This document shows, in pieces, positions 16,195-22,570 of a stretch of 22,570 nt of DNA (position 1 is the first letter of the stretch; every line of letters begins with the position of its first letter). This stretch comes from an uncultured Bacteroidia bacterium (GTDB taxonomy: Bacteria > Bacteroidota > Bacteroidia > Bacteroidales > UBA932): positions 1 through 22,570 of the forward strand of contig CACXHM010000094.1 of assembly GCA_902767465.1 (NCBI GenBank), in the 5' to 3' direction. The notes beneath the pieces are model-generated. The model was not told the origin of the DNA. It searched no databases and saw nothing but the letters and a program-made list of their open reading frames with translations. The position numbers and the translations under genes are program-made.

Positions 16195-17357
16195 AACTGT
16201 TCGAGGAATTTTTTTCTTGAGAGCAGGCAGTCGCCTATGGCGGCGGCACTTCTTCCGAGCCGCGAGAAGCGGATGCGCGTGTCGGCGCTGACCTTGCTGA
16301 GTGAATACTTGTTGACAGCAGTACGAATTGGGAGCATGAGGTAGTCGCGTCCTACTATCAATCGTCCGCCGATAATGACAAGACCCGGGTTGAAGATATT
16401 GATCAGTCCGGCAATGCCGCGCCCAAGGGTTTCTCCGGTTGAACCTATCCCTTCGATGGCAAGCACATCTTCATCTTCGACAGCGTCCAGCACATTCTGG
16501 AGCGTGATTTCTCCGTTGGCCTTCCATATATTCGAGAGCGAAGATCTGCGGCCTTCCTTGAGCCGGTCGGTAATCCACTTTGTGAGAGCCGAACCGGAGG
16601 CGCCCGTTTCCAGGCAGCCTATCTTGCCGCAACGGCAGATTTTGTTGTTGTCGAGCAGGGGAAAGTGCCCGAATTCTCCGGAGAAACCGGATTTTCCGTA
16701 ATAGAGTTTCCCATCCAATATCATTCCCATTCCCAGACCCCAGCTGAGGTTGATGAACAGAAGATCCGGGTCTGCGTCCTTTCCAAGAGAGACGTACTCT
16801 CCGTAAGTCATTGCGCGTGAATCGTTTTCTATGCTTACCGGAGCGCCGAGTTCACGGCGGAAAATATCCCCCAGGGGAATGTTGTCGCTGACGAAATACG
16901 ACAGGCTGAAGCCTTTTTCTGGGTTGACTCTTCCGGATAAGCTGATGCCTACGCCAAGGACCATGTTCCAGGCTATGGACGAGCCATCGACCACTTCGCG
17001 GATTTTCTTGCACATGGTGCGGAATGAGTCTGCGTTGGCTTCAAGTACGAATTCAATGTCTTGTATAAAGAACTGTATCTTGCCGCTGAAGTCGGAGATT
17101 GCCACATGGAAGTGCTGACGGGCTACGTCAACTCCAAGAAAGAAGCCGGCCTCCGGATTGAGTCCGAATGTGTTGGGACGACGTCCGCCGCTGGTACCGA
17201 CCTTTCCTTTTTCCTGTATATAACCGAGTTGGGAAAGTTCGGATATTGTTTTGGTTACCGTGGGCACGCTGACCATCAGTTGCTTGCTGATGTCGGCAAT
17301 GCTGCAGTCTCCATGGCTGATGCACAGGTCCAATATTCCTTTTTGCAGAGTGGTCAT
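16191..17357 (-). CDS. ROK-family transcriptional regulator
   Basis: A 388-residue protein. Residues 1-65 form a winged HTH (ILDLCISHGDCSIADISKQL, VSVPTVTKTISELSQLGYI, a GTSGGRRP wing), and the rest is a ROK domain. The zinc site is complete: GEFGH (His231) plus CRCGKIGC (Cys241, Cys243, Cys248). The sugar-binding IEND motif (Asp179) is kept. The phosphate loop, normally DxGxT, reads GVDVARQHF, so sugar kinase activity is unlikely and a sensor-repressor role in the NagC/XylR-like style is favoured. It overlaps the GH3 gene by 4 bp and probably controls it in response to a released sugar. Its ATG is 7 bases from a TAAATTTG promoter-like element, implying a very short or absent leader; no Shine-Dalgarno is visible. 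Confidence 0.9.
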   Translation of the reverse strand: MTTLQKGILDLCISHGDCSIADISKQLMVSVPTVTKTISELSQLGYIQEKGKVGTSGGRRPNTFGLNPEAGFFLGVDVARQHFHVAISDFSGKIQFFIQDIEFVLEANADSFRTMCKKIREVVDGSSIAWNMVLGVGISLSGRVNPEKGFSLSYFVSDNIPLGDIFRRELGAPVSIENDSRAMTYGEYVSLGKDADPDLLFINLSWGLGMGMILDGKLYYGKSGFSGEFGHFPLLDNNKICRCGKIGCLETGASGSALTKWITDRLKEGRRSSLSNIWKANGEITLQNVLDAVEDEDVLAIEGIGSTGETLGRGIAGLINIFNPGLVIIGGRLIVGRDYLMLPIRTAVNKYSLSKVSADTRIRFSRLGRSAAAIGDCLLSRKKFLEQL

Positions 17358-17362
17358 ATTTC

Positions 17363-17394
17363 TACAAATTTAAGAAAATATCAGTATATTTGTA
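17363..17394. promoter_or_regulatory. Divergent promoter region with inverted repeat between ROK and the trkH operon
   Basis: Two TAnnTTTG -7-like elements point outward: TAAATTTG on the minus strand (complement of 17365-17372) toward the ROK gene, and TATATTTG on the plus strand (17385-17392) toward the sensor gene. They lie within a perfect inverted repeat, TACAAAT at 17363-17369 and ATTTGTA at 17388-17394, with an 18-base spacer. The arrangement would make polymerase binding on the two strands mutually exclusive. The repeat could also be an operator, for example for the ROK protein. No clear -33 elements were seen. Confidence 0.45.
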
Positions 17395-17419
17395 AATGTT
17401 TTTTAAAATTTTTTAAAAA

Positions 17420-18214
17420 ATGAAGTCAAAGAGATTGTCTCTGAAAGCAAAATTATACTTGAGCCTGAGTGCCATAGCACTGGTTCTGTTGGTGTCGAGT
17501 ATGATTTCTGTCTTGGAATACAGGAGGATGAGTTCCTATATTTCAGACATGATAGCAGACAATATCGAGAGCATCAATGCAGCCCAGAAGCTTTCTGAAG
17601 AGGCCAACGGCTACAACCTTTCGGTGCTTGCCGTTGTAGGAGACGAGACATCAATACACCGTCCGCATTTCGATGAAGCCGTGTTTGCTGCCCGCTGCGA
17701 CAGTCTTCGCTCCAAGGCTCCAAACACCAGGGTCGCGCACCTTGCCGATTCCGTACAGTACGCCTATGCGGCATACATGCTCACCTCTTTCGAACTTGAA
17801 GATGTCCTGCAATCCGATTTCATTGACACCAGGTCCTGGTTTTTCGAGCGGCTCCAGCCGCGTTACCGCAGGCTCCGTCACGACATAGACGCCCTGTCGT
17901 CTGCCATCTACGAACAGCTTGCCGACAACTCGGTAACCTTTGAGGGAACTTTCTACAGGAGCATTATTCCTGGAATCGTTGCCGTCGGAGTCGGGCTTCT
18001 GCTGGTGCTTATGCTGATGTTCTTCCTTGAATCCTACTATGCCGGGCCAATGTACAAGATGCTTTCAGGACTCCGGAATTACCGTTCTCACGGGAGGGAT
18101 TATTCGGTTTCATTCGATGGGGATGACCAGCTTTCCGAGCTTAATGATTCCATCAAGGACATAAGTGCGGAGAACAAGCTTTTGAAGAAGCGTATATCTG
18201 CAATGAAGAAATGA
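17420..18214 (+). CDS. Two-TM sensor-like protein with 4-helix-bundle periplasmic domain and HAMP-like tail, no output domain
   Basis: A 264-residue protein. TM1 spans about residues 12-33, followed by a mainly helical periplasmic segment of about 145 residues (rich in Asp, Ser, Arg) resembling the four-helix bundle sensor of chemoreceptors and histidine kinases. TM2 is about 178-203 (IIPGIVAVGVGLLLVLMLMF). The cytoplasmic tail has a Pro followed by heptad-like residues and a DDQLSELNDSIKDI segment typical of HAMP domains, ending in a short Lys-rich coiled coil. No kinase, methyl-accepting, GGDEF or other output domain follows; the gene ends where trkH begins (4-bp ATGA overlap). The coupling suggests an accessory subunit or regulator of the potassium transporter, but this is inference. 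Confidence 0.7.
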   Translation: MKSKRLSLKAKLYLSLSAIALVLLVSSMISVLEYRRMSSYISDMIADNIESINAAQKLSEEANGYNLSVLAVVGDETSIHRPHFDEAVFAARCDSLRSKAPNTRVAHLADSVQYAYAAYMLTSFELEDVLQSDFIDTRSWFFERLQPRYRRLRHDIDALSSAIYEQLADNSVTFEGTFYRSIIPGIVAVGVGLLLVLMLMFFLESYYAGPMYKMLSGLRNYRSHGRDYSVSFDGDDQLSELNDSIKDISAENKLLKKRISAMKK

Positions 18215-19665
18215 ACTGGAAAACCATCAGCAGAAATGTGGGTTTCGCACTCCTTGTGAGTGCGTTGTTCATGCTTGCGGCGCTTCTGATCGCTATTCTT
18301 GATGGAGAAGATACGGCTATAGCCCCTTTGTCCATCAGTTTCCTGCTGACCTTCATTTCCGGTATATTCCCTTTTATTTTCGTGCGTAAGACGGGAGCGA
18401 TAAGCATGCGGGAGGGATATGTGATCATCGTGCTGTCGTGGCTCTTGTCTTTTGTCTTCGGAATGCTTCCATATGTGCTCTGGGGAGGTCCGTTCACTGT
18501 AATAAACGCCTGGTTTGAAAGCGTTTCCGGCTTTACTACTACCGGAGCCAGCATTCTGGAAGATGTGGAAGCCCTGCCCAAGGCCCTGGTTTTCTGGCGC
18601 AGTGCCACCCATTTTATCGGCGGCTTGGGAGTCGTGGTCTTTTTGCTCTTGATCATTCCGAGTTCCAGCCCCATGCGGCTGCGGCTCACAAACATGGAAT
18701 TGTCCTCGCTTTCTAAGGATTCTTATAATGCAAGGGCGAATGAAACCGTTTATATTTTCTCTTCCATATACCTCGGAATGAACGTGCTTGCGTTCATCCT
18801 GTATCTGTTGGCAGGCATGCCGGCATTCGATGCCATCTGCCATACCTTCAGCGTGTGCGCTACGGGTGGGTTCAGTACCAGAAACATGTCGATAGCCTCC
18901 TTTGGATCGCTGCCGGTTACACTTGTGACCATGTTTTTCATGTATGCTTCGTCGCTGCATTTCGGGATGTTGTACGTTGCCGTGGTCACCAAGTCGTTCA
19001 AGCCTTTCAATAACGACGTCTTCAAGTTTTATACTGGCTATCTGCTGGCAGGAACGCTTGCCGTTTCCATAGCTTTATGGAGTAATGGCGTCAATCATTC
19101 GCTTGACAGCGCGCTTCTTGACGGCGCTTTCCAGGTGCTGAGCTACACTTCCACATGCGGACTTGCAATTTGCGACAACAGCACCTGGCCTATGTTCCCT
19201 TCGGTGCTCATAATGGTAATGGGAATGATGTGCGGTATGGCAGGATCCACCACCGGCGGTCTGAAGGCCGACCGTGTGCTGCTGGTTTTCAAGAGCTTGT
19301 GGGTACATATCCGCAGGTCCCTGAATCCTTCCTGGGTAGGGGAAGTCAGGCTGAACGGCAAGCATCTTGGCGATGATGACGTTGAACCGCACGTGCTCTA
19401 TGTCGCTGTCTTTTTCATGATTTTCATCATATCCATCCTGCTTTGCCTGGCCTTCGGTGCAGAGAACGGCAATGCCATAATGGGTACGCTGAGTTGCCTC
19501 GACAATGTGGGTCCCGCTGCCGGCAGCATAGGGTCTCTGGGAAACTACAACCTGGAGCCTACCATGGCAAAATTCATGTATTCGATTGATATGTTCATGG
19601 GACGTGTGGAAATCTATCCTGTGCTTGCAGTCGCTTCTTTCCTGTTTAGTCGCAAATCCAGATGA
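18211..19665 (+). CDS. trkH: TrkH-family potassium uptake transporter
   Basis: A 484-residue inner-membrane protein with the four M-P-M repeats of TrkH/KtrB. The selectivity filter segments are visible at TTTGAS (109-114), CATGGFST (216-223), STCG (314-317) and NVGPAAGS (432-439). GMAGSTTGGLK (342-352) is the conserved loop near the gate, and FWRSATHFIGGLGVVV (128-143) is typical. It carries K+ through the cytoplasmic membrane, normally gated by a TrkA/KtrA RCK ring. No trkA gene is in the window; the neighbour upstream is the HAMP-like sensor protein and the one downstream is a helicase, both joined by 4-bp overlaps. Length matches the family. Confidence 0.94.
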   Translation: MNWKTISRNVGFALLVSALFMLAALLIAILDGEDTAIAPLSISFLLTFISGIFPFIFVRKTGAISMREGYVIIVLSWLLSFVFGMLPYVLWGGPFTVINAWFESVSGFTTTGASILEDVEALPKALVFWRSATHFIGGLGVVVFLLLIIPSSSPMRLRLTNMELSSLSKDSYNARANETVYIFSSIYLGMNVLAFILYLLAGMPAFDAICHTFSVCATGGFSTRNMSIASFGSLPVTLVTMFFMYASSLHFGMLYVAVVTKSFKPFNNDVFKFYTGYLLAGTLAVSIALWSNGVNHSLDSALLDGAFQVLSYTSTCGLAICDNSTWPMFPSVLIMVMGMMCGMAGSTTGGLKADRVLLVFKSLWVHIRRSLNPSWVGEVRLNGKHLGDDDVEPHVLYVAVFFMIFIISILLCLAFGAENGNAIMGTLSCLDNVGPAAGSIGSLGNYNLEPTMAKFMYSIDMFMGRVEIYPVLAVASFLFSRKSR

Positions 19666-21092
19666 CGGACCGGAGTACATTCCTTTTCAAAGAATTTCTC
19701 CGCAGGCTGGAATATGAACCCACCTCGTGTCAGGAGCAGTTGCTTCATACCATAGCGGGTTTTCTTACCGGGGATGATGCGGATATACTTGTCGTGAACG
19801 GCTATGCCGGCACCGGCAAGACTACGGCAATTGCTTCCGTGATAGAAGCTCTCGAAGACCTCAAATTGAAAACAGTACTTCTGGCACCTACCGGAAGGGC
19901 TGCAAAAGTGCTTTCGGCAGTTGCAGGACGACCTGCATTCACCATCCACAAGCATATATACAGGCAGAAAAGTGTCGGGGCGGACGGATTTGGACAGTTC
20001 AACCTGGCTCCTAACAAGGCACGCAACACGCTCTTCGTCGTGGATGAAGTGTCGCTTATCGGAATAGATGATGCCCAGCATCAGGGAAGTGCAGCTTTCG
20101 GAAGTGGAAATCTTCTCGAAGACCTGGTGAATTTCGTGCGTGCAGGTGTTGATTGCCGGCTGATAATGCTTGGTGACGCTGCACAATTGCCGCCAGTAGG
20201 GCTTGATGCAAGCCCTGCCCTGGATTCGTCGTTCATGGACGCTTTCGGTGGAGTCATGCATGCGGAACTCACTACTGTGGTAAGACAGGCCCGTGAGTCC
20301 GGAATACTTCGCAATGCCACCATGCTCCGCAGTCTTATCTCTTCGGGGCAGGAGATTTTTTCAGGATTTCATCTCGATCTTTCGAACAGTCCGGATATAA
20401 GCAGGATAGGCGGAAGTGCCCTGATCGACACCCTTTCATCCGCCTACTCCAAATATGGGGAGGACGACACCATCATCCTGTGCCGCTCCAACAAACGGGC
20501 AATAAGATATAATCTGGGCATTCGCGCCCAGGTGCAGTATAAGGAAGATCAGCTGGTTCGGGGAGATTCTCTCATGATAGTCAAGAATTGCTATCAGTTC
20601 GTTAAGGACGTTGACGGAATGGATTATATCGCCAACGGCGACATGGCCAAGCTGCAGCGTATCAGAAACTACGAAGAACGCTACGGACTGCATTTCGCCG
20701 ATGCCGTCCTTAATTTCCCCGACTATGATGAAAGGGAGATTTCGGCCAAGGTGTGCCTGGATACCCTTCAAAGCGAATCCGCGTCTCTCACTTATGAGCA
20801 GCAGAATGCGCTTTGGCTGGGCGTATCGGAGGATTATGCTCATCTTGCTTCGAAAAAAGCCCGTTATGAAGCAGTACGCGAAGACCCTTACTATAATGCA
20901 CTCCAGTTGAAGTATGCACAGGCAATAACCTGCCATAAATCACAGGGTGGCCAGTGGGCATGCGTATTCATCGACTGTCCGTTCTGGATGGAGGAACAGA
21001 CGCTGGATGACCTTAAATGGCTTTACACTGCAATTACGCGTGCAGTAGAAAAAGTGTATCTTGTAAATTTCCCGGATAAATTTTTTGTATGA
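19662..21092 (+). CDS. RecD-like ATP-dependent DNA helicase (SF1B)
   Basis: A 476-residue protein. Walker A is GYAGTGKTT (residues 47-55), motif Ia is LLAPTGRAAK, Walker B is VVDEVSLIG (DEVS 128-131), motif III is MLGDAAQLPPVG, and an Arg-containing motif is TTVVRQAR. Motif V/VI regions appear at the C-terminus as TCHKSQGGQW (about 422-431) and LYTAITRAVEKVYLV. This is a stand-alone SF1B helicase of the RecD2/Dda kind, without RecB or RecC here; it unwinds DNA 5'-to-3' in known relatives. It may act in repair or recombination. Its start overlaps the trkH stop and its stop overlaps the S9 peptidase start by 4 bp each, so it is probably co-translated with functionally unrelated neighbours. Confidence 0.9.
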   Translation: MTDRSTFLFKEFLRRLEYEPTSCQEQLLHTIAGFLTGDDADILVVNGYAGTGKTTAIASVIEALEDLKLKTVLLAPTGRAAKVLSAVAGRPAFTIHKHIYRQKSVGADGFGQFNLAPNKARNTLFVVDEVSLIGIDDAQHQGSAAFGSGNLLEDLVNFVRAGVDCRLIMLGDAAQLPPVGLDASPALDSSFMDAFGGVMHAELTTVVRQARESGILRNATMLRSLISSGQEIFSGFHLDLSNSPDISRIGGSALIDTLSSAYSKYGEDDTIILCRSNKRAIRYNLGIRAQVQYKEDQLVRGDSLMIVKNCYQFVKDVDGMDYIANGDMAKLQRIRNYEERYGLHFADAVLNFPDYDEREISAKVCLDTLQSESASLTYEQQNALWLGVSEDYAHLASKKARYEAVREDPYYNALQLKYAQAITCHKSQGGQWACVFIDCPFWMEEQTLDDLKWLYTAITRAVEKVYLVNFPDKFFV

Positions 21093-22570
21093 AACTCCTT
21101 TTCTGCCTGATTACCGCGATGTTGAATCTGACCTGGTCGCCGGATTCTACACGCTATGCCTATACCCTGGACGGGAATCTGTATGTTCACGAAAAGGCTT
21201 CCGGAGCAGATATCCAGCTCACTTCGGATGGCTCCGAAACGGTGTTGAACGGTCGGGCATCATGGGTGTACTACGAAGAGATCTTTGGACGCGCTTCGAA
21301 ATACAAAGCATTCTGGTGGAGCCCTGATTCGCGCAAACTTGCATTTTATCGTTTTGATGAAAGCGACGTCCCTGTTTTTCCCATATACTCTGCCGCGGGG
21401 CAGGACGGAAAACTTACGCTCACGCGCTATCCGAAAGTGGGAGAGCCCAATCCCCGGGTGAGGATATGCTTTGTTGATTTGACGGATGCTGCCTGCAAGA
21501 TAGTGAAGGCCGATTTCAATGAGGAGGAAGACCAGTATTTCGGTACTCCTTTCTGGGGCGACGACAGCCGTTATCTATACGTCCAGCGGGAACCCAGGGT
21601 ACAACAGCATCTGGACCTCTTCCGCGTGGATTCCCGTGATGGCAGCAAGACGCTGACCTATTCGGAAGACAGCGATACCTGGCTTAATTGGATAGAGGGG
21701 ATGCTGTTTTCGGAGAAGGGTTTGTATATGGCCCGGGATTTTGAAACTGGCTGGGAGCAGATATATTTCCTTTCCTATGACGGCAAGACACTCCGCCGTC
21801 TTACGGATGGGCCTAACTGGCGGGTCCGGCTGCAGAAATTCGACAAAAAGCACGGTGATCTGTACTTTATAGCCCAAAGGGATTCCAGGGTGCGTTCGTG
21901 CCTTTATAAGCTTTCAAAAGGAGGAAAGATCAAAAGGATGACACCTTTGGAATACAATGTGGAAAGTGCATGGTTCTCCAAGGGGATGACAAATGTTTAT
22001 GCTAAACTTTCCAACAGTCGCACCAAACCTTTCGAATGGTCTGACAGGGCGCCGGGAAGCATCAAGGATGGGGAGGATGCATCGCATGAAGCACTTCCGG
22101 AAATAGTGTCGATCAAGGCTTCCGATGGTCAGGATATGTTTGCAAGCGTGCTATATCCGCTGAATTTTGATCCTTCAAAAAAGTATCCCGTTCATTTTGA
22201 GATATACGGTGGCCCGAATACCGCTTACGTTACGGACAGATGGCGTAAGCCCGACCAATGGTGGAGTGAGAACGGTATTATCCATATAGTTGCGGATTGC
22301 CGTGCTGCAGGACATACCGGTCGTGCTGGCAGGGATTTGGTGTTCAAGGATTTATGCACAGTGCCTGTAGAGGATTTCGTTACCTGGGCACAGTGGGCCG
22401 GGTCGCTTCCTTATGTGGATGGACGTCATATTGGAGTTGAAGGCTTTTCTTTCGGAGGCACTATGACTGCGATGCTCCTGATGAGGTATCCTGAGCATTT
22501 CTGCTGCGGAATTGCCGGAGGAGGAGTTTATGACTGGACTCTTTATGACAGCCATTATACTGAAAGGTTC
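21089..22570 (+). CDS. DPP IV-like S9 family prolyl peptidase, 3'-truncated by window edge
   Basis: The frame from ATG 21089 is open to the window end (494 codons seen). The start is fixed by the 4-bp overlap with the helicase stop and by an in-frame stop at 21077-21079. A short hydrophobic N-terminus (MKLLFCLITAML) leads straight into a beta-propeller blade (LTWSPDSTRYAYT). WVYYEEIFGR carries the Glu pair (Glu63, Glu64) that binds the substrate N-terminus in DPP IV enzymes. Further blades follow (FWWSPDSRKLAFYRFD, FETGWEQIYFLSYDG). The alpha/beta hydrolase part begins near HFEIYGGPN, has DCRAAGHTGRAG, and the nucleophile motif GFSFGG with Ser454; classic DPP IV has GWSYGG. The catalytic Asp and His would lie beyond the window. 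It probably removes X-Pro dipeptides in the periplasm. Compared with classic bacterial DPP IV it seems to lack roughly 100 N-terminal residues. Confidence 0.9.
   Translation, partial: MKLLFCLITAMLNLTWSPDSTRYAYTLDGNLYVHEKASGADIQLTSDGSETVLNGRASWVYYEEIFGRASKYKAFWWSPDSRKLAFYRFDESDVPVFPIYSAAGQDGKLTLTRYPKVGEPNPRVRICFVDLTDAACKIVKADFNEEEDQYFGTPFWGDDSRYLYVQREPRVQQHLDLFRVDSRDGSKTLTYSEDSDTWLNWIEGMLFSEKGLYMARDFETGWEQIYFLSYDGKTLRRLTDGPNWRVRLQKFDKKHGDLYFIAQRDSRVRSCLYKLSKGGKIKRMTPLEYNVESAWFSKGMTNVYAKLSNSRTKPFEWSDRAPGSIKDGEDASHEALPEIVSIKASDGQDMFASVLYPLNFDPSKKYPVHFEIYGGPNTAYVTDRWRKPDQWWSENGIIHIVADCRAAGHTGRAGRDLVFKDLCTVPVEDFVTWAQWAGSLPYVDGRHIGVEGFSFGGTMTAMLLMRYPEHFCCGIAGGGVYDWTLYDSHYTERF

Noticed and set aside
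18100..18960. A 286-codon minus-strand open frame opposite the sensor/trkH junction
   Set aside because: Composition is low-complexity and His/Arg/Ser-rich, as expected of a shadow frame; trkH filter motifs lie on the plus strand.

Overview
The window reads as a chromosome segment from a member of the Bacteroidales, probably a gut-associated one of moderate GC content. The evidence is the density of Bacteroidota-type lipoproteins, fimbrillin-like domains, a type III glutamine synthetase, a DPP IV-like S9 peptidase, TAnnTTTG-type -7 promoter elements, the lack of strong Shine-Dalgarno sequences, and many 4-bp ATGA start/stop overlaps. I cannot name a genus. No CRISPR array, rRNA gene, complete tRNA gene, transposase or integrase was seen.

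Region A (1-10745, all + strand) is one tightly packed accessory operon that enters from the left edge. In order it holds: an endonuclease/exonuclease/phosphatase (EEP) fold lipoprotein whose start lies outside the window; a 771-residue lipoprotein with fimbrillin-like, Fn3-like and C-terminal beta-sandwich parts; a 42-residue peptide; a 763-residue lipoprotein with a fimbrillin-like domain fused to a Pmp-like beta-helix; a second EEP lipoprotein paralogous to the first; a Tat-type DUF4434-like (glycoside hydrolase-like) protein; an MFS sugar transporter of the XylE type; and a GH39-like clan GH-A glycosidase broken by one in-frame TGA exactly at the catalytic WNEP motif. Gaps are 2-12 bp or 4-bp overlaps, so the set is probably co-transcribed. 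It looks like a surface glycan or glycoconjugate utilisation and binding locus. No SusC/SusD pair is present in the window; one could lie upstream.

Region B (10746-10921) is the only sizeable intergenic stretch. It has a minus-strand sequence resembling the 3' end of a tRNA followed by a weak hairpin and T-tract, then a promoter-like element for yicC.

Region C (10922-13982, +) has the housekeeping genes yicC (endoribonuclease family) and glnN (type III glutamine synthetase).

Region D (13972-17357, -) is a two-gene unit: a ROK-family regulator followed, with a 4-bp overlap, by a secreted GH3 beta-glucosidase-like enzyme. The GH3 gene converges on glnN with an 11-bp 3' overlap. ROK is transcribed divergently from Region E across about 60 bp of AT-rich DNA with overlapping back-to-back promoter-like elements.

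Region E (17420 to the right edge, +) is a four-gene string in which each gene overlaps the next by 4 bp. It encodes a two-TM sensor-like protein with a HAMP-like tail but no output domain, a TrkH potassium transporter, a RecD-like helicase, and a DPP IV-like S9 peptidase cut by the window end. The most interesting points are the EEP/fimbrillin/peptide cluster in Region A, the nonsense codon in the GH39-like gene, and the output-less sensor translationally coupled to TrkH.
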